DNA of 64,000 nt from assembly GCA_016717005.1 (NCBI GenBank), contig JADJUF010000039.1, positions 558,001-622,000 of the forward strand, read 5' to 3'. The notes beneath the pieces were generated by a model. That model saw only the letters and a program-made list of their open reading frames with translations. It searched no databases and had not been told where the DNA came from. This document shows positions 52,946-61,776 of the stretch, one piece after another (the first letter of the stretch is position 1; every line of letters begins with the position of its first letter). This stretch comes from Myxococcales bacterium. GTDB lineage: Bacteria > Myxococcota_A > Polyangia > Haliangiales > Haliangiaceae. Both the position numbers and the translations under genes were made by a program.

Positions 52946-53400
52946 AAGCGCCTCCGCTACCACGAACGCGCGCGCGCGCGTCGCGCAAACCAATCGAGGG
53001 GACCTGGCGGCCTGGTCACCCAAGCGCCTCCGCTACCAACGCGCGCGCGTCGCGACCAATCGAGGGGACCTGGCGGCCTGGTCACCCAAGCGCCTCCGCT
53101 ACCACGAACGCGCGCGCGCGTCGCGCAAACCAATCGAGGGGACCTGGCGGCCTGGTCACCCAAGCGCCTCCGCTACCACGAACGCGCGCGCGCGTCGCGC
53201 AAACCAATCGAGGGGACCTGGCGGCCTGGTCACCCAAGCGCCTCCGCTACCACGAACGCGCGCGCGCGCGTCGCGCAAACCAATCGAGGGGACCTGGCGG
53301 CCTGGTCACCCAAGCGCCTCCGCTACCACGAACGCGCGCGCGCGCGTCGCGCAAACCAATCGAGGGGACCTGGCGGCCTGGTCACCCAAGCGCCTCCGCT
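52922..53400. repeat. Right array: 7 copies of a 66-76 nt unit
   Basis: GGGGACCTGGCGGCCTGGTC starts copies at 52922, 52998, 53064, 53138, 53212, 53288 and 53364 (spacing 76, 66, 74, 74, 76 and 76). Each continues ACCCAAGCGCCTCCGCTACC, then a (CG)n run of variable length, then GCGCAAACCAATCGA. Read on the minus strand it is the long unit of the left outer array. Nearly identical copies with no unique spacers rule out CRISPR. Confidence 0.92.
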
Positions 53401-53434
53401 CGAACGCGGCGCTCGTGGAGGCGCGCGCGCCCCC

Positions 53435-54049
53435 CTAAGGAACGAAGAGCGCGTCGCCGGTCATCATCACCAGGTTCATCTCCGGGTGGCTGCCGTCGGC
53501 CAGGAAGTCGTAGGCGATCGGGATCGTGCGGGTCACGCCGGTCTTGGGGTCGCGGCGCAGGAGCTTGATGCTGTTCTTGCCCGCGAAGCGCGTGAAGCCG
53601 CCCGCCATCGCGATGGCCTCGACCACGGTCACGTAGTAGCCCAGCTGGACCACGCCCGGCCGGGTCACCTCGCCGACGATCGTGAAGCGGTAGCTGTTGG
53701 CCCCGCGCACCGCGACGGTGATCTCTGAGCCCGAGCCCAGCTTGACGAAGTCGGTCAGGCGGCCCCGGATCATCGCCTTGAGGCTCGACGGGGTCTCGCC
53801 GACGGCGTGCAGGTCACCGACCAGCGGCATCGTGATGTTGCCGTCGGGCCGGATCGTGGCCTCGGTCGTGAGCCCCGGGTTCTCCCACACGTTGATCGAG
53901 ATCTGATCGCCGACGCCGAGGATCCACTCGGCGTTGCGAGGATCTGGCTCGGACGCGTAGTCGTACTTGGGCAAGGTCGGGGCGCAGCCGCCGACCAGGG
54001 CCAGGACCACGAACACCGCCACGACACGGAGAGAGCGCCACGCGACCAT
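53435..54049 (-). CDS. Polysaccharide export lipoprotein (Wza-type, SLBB)
   Basis: The protein has 204 aa. The signal peptide ends in the lipobox LVGGC (Cys22). Residues about 43-115 are the export-domain motif (ILGVGDQISINVWENPGLT, EATIRPDGNITMPLVGDLHA), followed by an SLBB-like ferredoxin-fold part (YRFTIVGEVTRPGVVQLGYY, VVEAIAMAGGFTRFAGKNSI). It is shorter than Wza (about 380 aa), lacking the second SLBB repeat and the C-terminal barrel helix, like many small export lipoproteins. It has no adjacent export or glycosyltransferase genes, and lies just downstream of the minor-pilin cluster. ATG at 54049. Confidence 0.88.
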   Translation of the reverse strand: MVAWRSLRVVAVFVVLALVGGCAPTLPKYDYASEPDPRNAEWILGVGDQISINVWENPGLTTEATIRPDGNITMPLVGDLHAVGETPSSLKAMIRGRLTDFVKLGSGSEITVAVRGANSYRFTIVGEVTRPGVVQLGYYVTVVEAIAMAGGFTRFAGKNSIKLLRRDPKTGVTRTIPIAYDFLADGSHPEMNLVMMTGDALFVP

Positions 54050-54061
54050 CGGCGCGATCTT

Positions 54062-54074
54062 GCGAGATTCTCGC
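54062..54074. promoter_or_regulatory. Short palindrome upstream of the export lipoprotein gene
   Basis: GCGAGATTCTCGC has 6-bp arms around one central base. It lies in the 38-bp gap between the pilin stop and the lipoprotein start, 12 nt before the ATG. It may be an operator or a small mRNA hairpin. Confidence 0.35.
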
Positions 54075-54087
54075 GGAGCGCGCAACG

Positions 54088-54660
54088 TCACCACGAGCTG
54101 AACGTGATCGGGGTCCCGCCCAGGGGCAGCAGGACCATCCGAGCCCGGTACTTGCCGGTGGCCGACTCGAAGTACACCATGACGCCGCTGCAGCGCCCGT
54201 TGGCCTCGCAGTAGATCTCCTTGCTCGCGCCCGAGGCCAGGGTGTTGGCCGGCCCCGCCGTCGCCGACACGGTCGGCGGCTCGGTCCAGCCCGCCAGCTT
54301 CACCTGCCGCGCCAGCGCGACCCGGCGGAACTCGACCCAGGCCGCCGCGGTCGAGGTCGGTGACGGGTCCTCCTCGAGCCGCTCGAGCGAGATCACGACC
54401 GGGTCGCCGGCCTCGATGATCACCCGCGTACGCGCCGAGACCCCGAGCGCGTCCGACACGTTGGCCCGGACCGGCCCGCTGGCGACCGCGCGCCGCGACG
54501 CCTCCGACACCATGCCCGAGAGCTGGTCGGCGACGTCGATCGGTCGCGGATCGGGCCGCAGGTACACCCACGCCGAGAGCACCAGGACGCTGACGATCGC
54601 GACCACGACCATCAGCTCGATCAGCGTGAAGCCGCCTCGGCGCCGCGCGGTCCGGGTCAC
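54088..54660 (-). CDS. Type IV minor pilin (GspH/FimT-like)
   Basis: The protein has 190 aa. A prepilin leader ends in Gly followed by FTLIELMVVVAIVSVLVLSA, the class III signal with Glu5, processed by the prepilin peptidase. The C-terminal globular part has two cysteines (IYCEANGRCSG), typical of a pilin disulfide loop. The GTG start overlaps the upstream pilin stop by 4 nt. It is the last gene of the minor-pilin operon. It assembles in the pilus tip or initiation complex. Confidence 0.85.
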   Translation of the reverse strand: MTRTARRRGGFTLIELMVVVAIVSVLVLSAWVYLRPDPRPIDVADQLSGMVSEASRRAVASGPVRANVSDALGVSARTRVIIEAGDPVVISLERLEEDPSPTSTAAAWVEFRRVALARQVKLAGWTEPPTVSATAGPANTLASGASKEIYCEANGRCSGVMVYFESATGKYRARMVLLPLGGTPITFSSW

Positions 54661-55871
54661 CGCGCCACCGCCAGGTTGCGCAGGTCGGCGCCGACCGTCG
54701 CGTAGCGGTAGATCGCGTCGCCGCGCAGCTCCTCGGGCCGGCTGCTGTCGGGCACGCCATCGAGGGTCACCGCGCCGCGGTTGCCCAGGTCGTTGTTGTC
54801 GGGTCGGGCCAGGTCCGTCAAGGACGGGGTCTTGGCGGTGCCGACCGACTGGAGCTTGCCGCGGGTGCGGACCACCAGGGTGACGCGCAGCTCGGTCAGG
54901 AGCGGACGGGCGTCGGTGAACGTGTTCGTGGTCGCGGTCAGCGTGTTCTGGTCGGCGCCCGAGTACCAGTCGCGGTCCGCGTCGGTGTCGAGGTCGGGCG
55001 TGTCAGTCGTGGCCCGCGCCGTCAGGTCCTCGCCCTCGTACCAGCGCGACGCCACCTGCAGGTCGGTGAAGCCCAGGCCCATGTCCTGCCAGTCGTTGGC
55101 CCGGAGCCCGCCGGTCGGTGACTGCTGGAGCACGCCGAGCGACCGCCGGGTCGCGTCGATCCGGTAGCCGCGCGCGACGAAGCGGTAGACCATCGTGTTG
55201 CGCGGGGTCACGGTGCCGTGGTTGAGGCGGACGTCGTCGCACTGGTTGTTGTCGGGCTCGCCCCAGTCGCCGTCGGTGCGCAGCGTGATCGTCGCCGGCG
55301 CCGTCCCAGTGATCGCCAGGATCTGGCCGACGCACGCGCGGGTATGGATCACGACCAGCTGGTTGGGCGGCGTGCCCAGCACCGTGGACGAGCGGTTGGT
55401 GATCACGATGACGTCGTCGGGCGCGAAGCGATCGCGGTCGTCGACGGCGAAGGTCACGAACGGATCGGCGGCCACCGTGTCCAAGGTGGCCTCCGCCCGG
55501 GCCTGGGCCGAGGAGTCGGCGTAGAACACGTGGAGCTCGTCGGGGCCGAACCCGCTGGCGTTGTCGCGCAGCTCGACCGCCGCGTGGACCGCCGGGGTCC
55601 CGGACACGCGGAAGCCATCGATCATCTGGAACCCGGCCTGGCGCACGTCGCGCTGGATCACGTCCTGGCCGGCGGTCAACGTCCGCTGCAGCTCGGCCAC
55701 CGCCTGCTGGGTGCGGAACGCCGTCGACATGCGGACGAAGATCGACAGGATCATGGCGATCAGGAGCGCGCTGATCGTCAGCGCGATCATCAGCTCGATC
55801 AGCGTGAAGCCGCGCTGCGGCGACCGCGCGCCCCGCCCCCGCTGGGCGAGCGAACCGGCGGCCGTGCTCAC
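54657..55871 (-). CDS. pilW: Type IV minor pilin PilW-like
   Basis: The protein has 404 aa. The prepilin cleavage motif is RGFTLIELMIALTISALLIA, with Glu5. It is larger than most pilins, as is usual for PilW; the globular part contains AELQRTLTAGQDVIQRDVRQ (PilW-like helix) and DELHVFYAD. GTG at 55871 overlaps the pilV stop by 4 nt. It is part of the tip complex with PilV, PilX and PilY1. The symbol is assigned by length and gene order, so it is moderately sure. Confidence 0.82.
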   Translation of the reverse strand: MSTAAGSLAQRGRGARSPQRGFTLIELMIALTISALLIAMILSIFVRMSTAFRTQQAVAELQRTLTAGQDVIQRDVRQAGFQMIDGFRVSGTPAVHAAVELRDNASGFGPDELHVFYADSSAQARAEATLDTVAADPFVTFAVDDRDRFAPDDVIVITNRSSTVLGTPPNQLVVIHTRACVGQILAITGTAPATITLRTDGDWGEPDNNQCDDVRLNHGTVTPRNTMVYRFVARGYRIDATRRSLGVLQQSPTGGLRANDWQDMGLGFTDLQVASRWYEGEDLTARATTDTPDLDTDADRDWYSGADQNTLTATTNTFTDARPLLTELRVTLVVRTRGKLQSVGTAKTPSLTDLARPDNNDLGNRGAVTLDGVPDSSRPEELRGDAIYRYATVGADLRNLAVAR

Positions 55872-56344
55872 AGGCCGTCCCCGACGGTGCGGATCAGCTC
55901 GAGCGAGATCGAGTGGTCGAGCGCCGCGGCCGAGCCCGAGCCGGTGCCGGCGCCGTTGGCGTTGTCGTCGCTCCACGCCACCTCGACCCGGATCTTGATC
56001 AGGTCGGGGCTGACCGTGGTCAGCTCCTCGACCTGGACCCGCGGCCGGAAGGTCGTGCCGGTAGGGCCCGCGACCGTGTTGAGGGCGGCGTCGATCGGCA
56101 GGGTCGTGGTCGAGAACTTGGCCAGCAGCTTGGGCACCGTCAGCGCGCGCATGTCCTCGAGCGTCTGCTGGGCGATCGCCACCGCGTTGCCGTTGTCGCC
56201 GGTGCGCTCGTTGCCCTTGAGCGTGGCGATGTGCAGCGACATCAGCCCGGTCAGCCCGATCACGGTGATCGCCAGCGTGACCAGCAGCTCGATCAGCGTG
56301 AAGCCACGCTGGTGTCGGCTGCGACTGCGGGGGGCGCGGGACAT
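55868..56344 (-). CDS. pilV: Type IV minor pilin PilV-like
   Basis: The protein has 158 aa. The leader is followed by RGFTLIELLVTLAITVIGLT; the SLHIATLKGNERTGDNGNAV and AIAQQTLEDMRALTV motifs are PilV-like (GLxxLQ..., A..A..LAeDm...). ATG at 56344. It lies between pilY1 and pilW. Its role is tip-complex assembly. Confidence 0.85.
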   Translation of the reverse strand: MSRAPRSRSRHQRGFTLIELLVTLAITVIGLTGLMSLHIATLKGNERTGDNGNAVAIAQQTLEDMRALTVPKLLAKFSTTTLPIDAALNTVAGPTGTTFRPRVQVEELTTVSPDLIKIRVEVAWSDDNANGAGTGSGSAAALDHSISLELIRTVGDGL

Positions 56345-56366
56345 GGTGGTGCGCTCGATCCTTGCG

Positions 56367-59300
56367 CTAGTAGACCTGACGCCAGCCCAGGAGCGTCAGC
56401 GGGGTGTTGGTGCCGACGGTGCCGACCGTGGCCGACTCGTTGCCCTGCCCGAACGGGCTGATCGTCGTCGAGGCCGAGTCACCGCCGGCGTCGGCCGAGC
56501 GCGGCGTGCCGATGCGCGACACGTCGCCGGCCAGGGTCGCGAAGTACAGGGCCCCGGCGTCGCCGTAGAGCGCGCCCATGACCGCCGACGCGATGTCCTG
56601 GGTGAAGTCGACCGCGAACGCGTCGCCGGAGCCGGCCTCGAGCGACACCGCCGCCACCTTGGTGGAGCCGGTGTCACAGGTCGACGTCCCGACCGCCGGG
56701 TCGGTGGTGCGGGTGAAGATCACCTGCTGGGTGGTCACCACCGCGCCGCCGTAGAACTTCTCGCACATGCTGCCGGCGCAGGCGCCGGTCATCTTCGAGC
56801 GGATCTCACCGGTGTCGGCGTAGATCCCGTAGAACTCGTTGGCCTCGGTCACCGCGTGGCTCTCGAGCCCGCCGGTGCCGAAGAACAGGACGACCCGGGT
56901 CGTCGAGTCCGACCGGACCGCCAGCGTGCCCGCGATCGGGCTCTCGGCGGCGAGCGCGCCCGAGGTGAGCTTCGACGAGAACAACGCGTACTGCGGCGTC
57001 GTGACCAGGCTGCCGTCGGGCTGGGTCGTGGTGGCGCCGTCGACCGCGATCGCGCCGAGGCCGGTGTTGTCGTTCCAGGCGCCGTCGAGATCGCGCCCCG
57101 GCTCGACCTTGTAGACGTAGCCGCAGGCGTCAGCGAAGACCGCGCGATCGGCGTAGCCGTTGAACGTCGGCGCGCCCTGCTCGAGGTCGTCGTCGGTCTC
57201 GAACGTGGCGATGTCGCTGGTGATCGCGCACTTCGCCTGGAACTTCCACAGCAGCCGCCCCGTGGCCATGTCGTAGGCGCTGACGATGCGGCCCTTGGTG
57301 AACGGCGCGGTCGGGTTGTCGTAGCCGATGCCGGTGGCGGCGACCGCGATGAACTTCTCGACGCCGTTGAGCAGCACGCGCGCGACCGCCGGCTTCGAGA
57401 AGCCCTGGCCGGCGTCGGCCTCGCCCGGCACGACCGTCCACATCGGGGTCGGCCCGGTGACCGTGCCGCTCGCGCTGATCGTGCTGGTGACGTCGAGCGC
57501 CATCAGGCTCTTGCCGCCGGCGCCGCTCGACATGACCACGGCGGTGGCGAAGTTGCCGTCGGCCTTGCGGTAGTCGGCGACCGTCGGCGAGCCGTCGGGG
57601 TACGAGCCGATCTGCGTGATCCCGGCGCTGACGCTGCTGGTGTAGTCGGCGATCATCCCCGACGCGACCTTGGGCGGGACGAACGCCCAGGCCTCGGTGC
57701 CGCTCGGCGACGTGGTCATCGCGGTCGGCATGGTCTGGACGGCGTGGATCATGCCGTCCTTCGAGCCGAACAGGATCAGGTTGCGGCGGGCGGCCTGGGC
57801 GGTCTGGAAGCTCTGGTGGCGCAGCTTGTCGGCGGCGCCGGCGTAGACGTACCAGATCGGGAAGCCGGGCTTGGTCAGGACCGCCGGGGTCGAGTTCTCG
57901 ATGGCGCCGACCCGGCTCTTGTTGATGCCGTCGTTGCCGACGCCGAACCGCGCGCTCCGGACCCAGTCGACCACGGTGGCGACCTGCGCCCCGTCGGCCG
58001 CGCCCATCGTCGCGATCAGCGAGGTGTTCGACGCGTTGCTGGTCGTGAAGTCGAGGCGCGACGTGCCGCTGGTGTTGCTCGTGTAGATCTTGCGCGCCGA
58101 GTCGGACACGCCGTCGATCGAGTCGGTCGCGTCCCAGTAGGTCTGCGACAGGCCGGCGTTGACCGCGAACAGGTGGCCGCGATCGCCGGGCTGGCGGAAG
58201 CCGCCCAGGTAGGCGACGCCGTCGCTGACGATCACGCCGGCGCGGAAGTGCTCGCGGGCCGCGGTGTAGTCGAACGTCGCCGAGACGTTGGTCAAGATCG
58301 GCGTCTGCGTGTGGAACGAGTTCGAGCACATCTCGACCTTCCACCGCACGTCGCGCCCGACCGGGTGCGGGAAGCTCACGCACAGGTCGCCCGACGTGTC
58401 CGGGCAGGCGGTCGCCAGCACCCAGTTCTCCGGGGTCTCGTTGGACAGGTAGAAGGCGATCGAGCCGCCGTTGAGCGAGTAGGTCGGGTGGATGCGGGCG
58501 GCGGTGACGACCATCTCAGTCGACGACAGCGCGCCGAGGTCGACCACGCCCGAGGCCGCGGTGCCGCACTCGACGTAGCTGGCGGCGACGCGGTTGGCCT
58601 GGATGAAGAAGCTGCCGGTGTGGTTACCGTCGGCGATCATCAGGTCCATCGTGCCCGACGGATCGTGGTCGTAGTCGAACATGAAGCCGACGTCGTAGTC
58701 GATCAGCGTCGTGTCGTCGTGGGTCGTGAGCTGCATCGGCGTGTCGGAGAACGGCGTCGCCGTGCCGTTGTTGACCCAGTAGAACGAGTCGCCGCCGTGG
58801 TTGGCGTTGTAGTTGAAGTTGTCGGTGCCGACGACCAGATCGACCTTGCCGTCGCCGGAGAAGTCGTGGAGGAACACGACCGTGGCGCCGCCCTGGAACG
58901 TGACCGACTGCGAGGTCGACGCCAGGCCGCCGCCGGACTGGCCCTTCCAGATCCGCAGGCGATCGCCCGCGGTGCTGCAGCAGGCCGGCGACCCCGCCAC
59001 GAGGTCGAGGAAGCCGTCGCCGTCGATGTCGCTGTAGGAGAACACCGGGGACCGGGCGGTGCCCGAGGCGCCCATGCCCATGCTGGTGATCAGCACCGAG
59101 GAGTACACGAACTTGGGCGAGGTCGAGCACGGCAGCGGCGCCGGCGGCGCCGGCGGGTTCGCGACCGTGGCCAGCGTGCAGTTGTTGAGGAACACCCGGA
59201 GCGTGCCGCCGCTGTCGCCCGAGCCGTAGAGCAGGTCGAGCTTGCGATCGCCGTTGTAGTCGAGGACCTGGACGGTGCTGCCGCCCCACGGCTGCATGCC

Positions 59301-59957
59301 GAGCGAGGTCAGCGCGGTCGAGTTGTACATCGCGTCGTAGGCGGCGTTGAAGCGCGGGTTGCCCGAGCCGTCGTTCGAGGCCTGGTTGAGGAACAGCTTG
59401 GCGCTGTAGGGCGCGAAGTCGAGGCCCGACGAGCTGCGGTGCTCGGCGATGAAGACGTCGTCCCAGCCGTCGCCGTTGAAGTCGCCGACCGCGACCGGCC
59501 GACGGCGGACCGCGGTGCCGCCGGAGGTCGGCGCGATCAGCTCCCGCACGGTCGGGAACGAGGGCGTGCGCACCGCGTTGACGTCGTTCCAGTCAGGCGC
59601 GGGGTTGTCGAAGGTCCGGTTGCGGTAGATGCGCAGCCACGAGTCGGTCTCGGCCGCCCCGGCGAAGTCGGCCCAGCCGTCGTGGTCGAAGTCGCCGACG
59701 GCGGCGAAGACCGAGTGATCGCTGATGCCGAGCGAGGTCGACCGGAACTGACCGGTGCCGTTCTGCAGCTGCAGGCGGGCGCCGGTGCTGTCGTAGACGA
59801 TGCCGTTCTTGACCGTGCCGGTGTCGAGCGACGCGCCCGCCCAGCCGGTGGTCGGCGAGGTCTGCGGGCAGTTGGTCACGTCCGCGTACGCAGGGCTGAC
59901 CGCGAGCGTCACCGCGGCGACCGCGGCGACCGTCCGAGAGATCGGGTTGGCGCGCAT
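56367..59957 (-). CDS. pilY1: PilY1-like pilus tip protein with VCBS/FG-GAP repeats
   Basis: The protein has 1,196 aa. A signal peptide (VAAVAAVTLAVSPAYA) precedes about five FG-GAP/VCBS repeats with calcium-loop-like motifs (FDHDGWADFAGA, FNGDGWDDVFIA, YNGDRKLDLLYG, IDGDGFLDLVAG, FSGDGKVDLVVG). The C-terminal half is the PilY1 beta-propeller (KPGFPIWYVYAGAADKLRHQ, NLILFGSKDGMIHAVQT, WAFVPPKVASGMI, GRLLWKFQAKC). The usual PilY1 N-terminal vWA-like domain is replaced by the FG-GAP propeller. A strong Shine-Dalgarno sequence (AGGAG) precedes the ATG at 59957. It is likely a tip adhesin or pilus-retraction regulator. Confidence 0.9.
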   Translation of the reverse strand: MRANPISRTVAAVAAVTLAVSPAYADVTNCPQTSPTTGWAGASLDTGTVKNGIVYDSTGARLQLQNGTGQFRSTSLGISDHSVFAAVGDFDHDGWADFAGAAETDSWLRIYRNRTFDNPAPDWNDVNAVRTPSFPTVRELIAPTSGGTAVRRRPVAVGDFNGDGWDDVFIAEHRSSSGLDFAPYSAKLFLNQASNDGSGNPRFNAAYDAMYNSTALTSLGMQPWGGSTVQVLDYNGDRKLDLLYGSGDSGGTLRVFLNNCTLATVANPPAPPAPLPCSTSPKFVYSSVLITSMGMGASGTARSPVFSYSDIDGDGFLDLVAGSPACCSTAGDRLRIWKGQSGGGLASTSQSVTFQGGATVVFLHDFSGDGKVDLVVGTDNFNYNANHGGDSFYWVNNGTATPFSDTPMQLTTHDDTTLIDYDVGFMFDYDHDPSGTMDLMIADGNHTGSFFIQANRVAASYVECGTAASGVVDLGALSSTEMVVTAARIHPTYSLNGGSIAFYLSNETPENWVLATACPDTSGDLCVSFPHPVGRDVRWKVEMCSNSFHTQTPILTNVSATFDYTAAREHFRAGVIVSDGVAYLGGFRQPGDRGHLFAVNAGLSQTYWDATDSIDGVSDSARKIYTSNTSGTSRLDFTTSNASNTSLIATMGAADGAQVATVVDWVRSARFGVGNDGINKSRVGAIENSTPAVLTKPGFPIWYVYAGAADKLRHQSFQTAQAARRNLILFGSKDGMIHAVQTMPTAMTTSPSGTEAWAFVPPKVASGMIADYTSSVSAGITQIGSYPDGSPTVADYRKADGNFATAVVMSSGAGGKSLMALDVTSTISASGTVTGPTPMWTVVPGEADAGQGFSKPAVARVLLNGVEKFIAVAATGIGYDNPTAPFTKGRIVSAYDMATGRLLWKFQAKCAITSDIATFETDDDLEQGAPTFNGYADRAVFADACGYVYKVEPGRDLDGAWNDNTGLGAIAVDGATTTQPDGSLVTTPQYALFSSKLTSGALAAESPIAGTLAVRSDSTTRVVLFFGTGGLESHAVTEANEFYGIYADTGEIRSKMTGACAGSMCEKFYGGAVVTTQQVIFTRTTDPAVGTSTCDTGSTKVAAVSLEAGSGDAFAVDFTQDIASAVMGALYGDAGALYFATLAGDVSRIGTPRSADAGGDSASTTISPFGQGNESATVGTVGTNTPLTLLGWRQVY

Positions 59958-59992
59958 GGTAGGGCTCCTGTACGGGCGATGGACGGACATGG

Positions 59993-60637
59993 TCACGGGG
60001 TCCCCGGCGAGTAGGTCGCGACGTCGGTCGACACCACGGTCGTGAGGCAGTCGTTGCGGCCGGCGCCGTCCTCGGACATGCCCTTCTGGCCGTAGCTGGG
60101 ACACGGCCGACCGAGGCCGGTGATCGCGTCGGCCGCGATGTACCACTCGACCTGCGCGGTGGCGCCGCCGGGGCCGTGGCCGGTCGACCGGATCACGACG
60201 GCCTTGTCGGTGTCGTCGCCGGCCGCGAGCCCGCCGTCCTCGACGTTGTTGAGGATCTCGACCTCGTACCAGGCGTTCTGGTCGAGCGAGAACATGTTGC
60301 CGGACTGGCCGGGGCGCGCGCCGTTGCCGGCGATGCCCGTGGGCTTCTGCGGGTTGACGTTGTTGGGCTCGACGAGATCGCTGAAGAACGTGACGTTCTG
60401 GATGTTCTTGCGCAGGTAGTCGGCGCCGGCGGCCGCGCCCGACTCGGCGATGTAGAGCGCGACCGACTTCGAGCGATCCTGTCCGACGGCGGTGATGCCG
60501 CCCTGGATCGACATCACGGTGAGGCTCCCGAGCGTGACCAGCCCGGTGAGCGCGATCAGCGCGACGATCATGGCGCTGCCGCGGCGGTGACGGTCACCCT
60601 GGCGCGGCGAAGGACGGTGGCGGCGAGTTGGGTCCAT
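59993..60637 (-). CDS. pilX: PilX-like minor pilin assembly protein
   Basis: The protein has 214 aa. The N-terminus reads RRGSAMIVALIALTGLVTLG (PilX N-terminal type: no Phe-Thr-Leu-Ile-Glu motif, one hydrophobic helix), then SKSVALYIAESGAAAGADYL, the helix that continues the PilX pattern. Two cysteines occur near the C-terminus (CPSYGQ, DCLTTV). It is the first gene of the pilX-pilY1-pilV-pilW-pilin operon. The 153-nt gap upstream probably holds the operon promoter, but no clear consensus was seen. Confidence 0.75.
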   Translation of the reverse strand: MDPTRRHRPSPRQGDRHRRGSAMIVALIALTGLVTLGSLTVMSIQGGITAVGQDRSKSVALYIAESGAAAGADYLRKNIQNVTFFSDLVEPNNVNPQKPTGIAGNGARPGQSGNMFSLDQNAWYEVEILNNVEDGGLAAGDDTDKAVVIRSTGHGPGGATAQVEWYIAADAITGLGRPCPSYGQKGMSEDGAGRNDCLTTVVSTDVATYSPGTP

Positions 60638-60790
60638 GGGTAGTCCAGGTCACGTCGAAGGACGCGATCCCAACAGAGAGTCTCGCAGGAAGTCGCCGCT
60701 GATCCAATTTCAAACCGGGGTAGCGATCGGGTGGCGGGGGCCAGACTTCGCGAGCGATCTCACACGGGTAGACAAACAGAGCACATCGAC

Positions 60791-61714
60791 TCACGGCGCG
60801 GCGTAGACGATGATGCTCTCGAAGCGAGCCTCCGCGTACCCCGATCGTAGCCCGACCCGCCCCTGGACCACAGCGGTGTTCGACGTCGGCGTGGTCACGA
60901 GGCTGGTGCCGTCGTCAGCTCGCGCGGCGCACGACCGCGCCGACGGCACCGCGGTGTGCACGAGGCGCCAGCGCGGACCCACGACCAGCGACGGGGACGC
61001 GGTCGGCAGCGCGGTCGTGCCGGCCCCGACGATCGTGGCGCCCTGGAGCAAGAACAGGTTGGCCTGCAGGTTCGCGGTCGGGGCGTCGTAGACCTGGCAC
61101 AGGTAGCCCGAGTCCCAGGTCGTGCGCACGCCGCCGGCGTCGACGGTCGGGGTCCACTGCGCCAGGACCCCGACGCTGTCGCCGCCCGGTGACGGGTTCG
61201 CCAGGCGGCCGACCACCTCGACCACCCCGGCGCCCAGCTGGTCGCCGGCCCAGTACAGCCGCGCGACCGCGCCGGCATCCGTCGCGGTCACGGCGTCATC
61301 CCCGAAGACCCAGGTCCCGCTGTCGACGGTCCACAGCGCCCGCCGACCGGCGAAGCCATCGAACAGCACGATGTCGTTGCCGGCGGCGCTCGGGAACGGA
61401 TCGCACGCGTCGCCGGCCTCGTCGACGGCGACCCCGGCGTCGGTCTCGCCGACGTTGGCCTGATCGGGGTTGGCGACGGTCGGGCAGTTGTCGCAGGCGT
61501 CGCCGACGCCGTCGCCGTCCTCGTCGTGCTGGTCGGGGTCGGACACCGTCGGGCACACGTCGACCGCGTCGGGGACGCCGTCGCCGTCGCCGTCGGGGCC
61601 GGCCGCGTCGCCGCCGCCGTCGGGCCGGGGCGCGGCGTCGGGGTCGGTGGCGGTCCCGCGAAACTCGCAGGCGCCCGCGGCCAGGATCGCAGCGATCCAG
61701 AGCGTGGCCCTCAT
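60791..61714 (-). CDS. Lipoprotein with thrombospondin type 3 repeats
   Basis: The protein has 307 aa. The signal peptide ends LAAGAC (Cys16). Residues about 30-110 are thrombospondin type 3 calcium-binding repeats: DGDGDGVPDAVDVCPTVSDP, DEDGDGVGDACDNCPTVANP and AGDACDPFP. The C-terminal 200 residues form a concanavalin-like beta-sandwich (FDGFAGRRALWTVDSGTWVF, WRLVHTAVPSARSCAAR), a fold common in sugar-binding proteins. This is typical of myxobacterial outer-surface lipoproteins. A TAGCCT box lies 6 nt before the ATG. It is a separate unit from the pilus operon. Confidence 0.85.
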   Translation of the reverse strand: MRATLWIAAILAAGACEFRGTATDPDAAPRPDGGGDAAGPDGDGDGVPDAVDVCPTVSDPDQHDEDGDGVGDACDNCPTVANPDQANVGETDAGVAVDEAGDACDPFPSAAGNDIVLFDGFAGRRALWTVDSGTWVFGDDAVTATDAGAVARLYWAGDQLGAGVVEVVGRLANPSPGGDSVGVLAQWTPTVDAGGVRTTWDSGYLCQVYDAPTANLQANLFLLQGATIVGAGTTALPTASPSLVVGPRWRLVHTAVPSARSCAARADDGTSLVTTPTSNTAVVQGRVGLRSGYAEARFESIIVYAAP

Positions 61715-61776
61715 CGGGTCAGGCTACCACGCGCCGTCGCGGATGCGCGGGCCCGGCCGGCCGCGCGCGATCCGGA

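Larger units (their letters stand above)
52595..53434. other. 840-bp repeat-filled intergenic region
   Basis: No gene is supported. It holds a 38-bp direct repeat pair, the right arm of the large inverted repeat, and the right array, each listed separately. Confidence 0.7.

Noticed and set aside
52922..53400. CRISPR array
   Set aside because: The repeats are 66-76 nt, and what lies between shared segments is also repeated; there are no unique spacers and no cas genes.
55218..60014. Plus-strand frame of about 1,600 codons across the pilus genes
   Set aside because: Val/Asp/Arg-rich antisense text with no motifs; the minus-strand pilin and PilY1 genes explain the region.
60638..60790. Small minus-strand reading frame between the TSP3 lipoprotein and pilX
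   Set aside because: No start signal, no domain and poor codon pattern; the gap more likely holds the pilus operon promoter.
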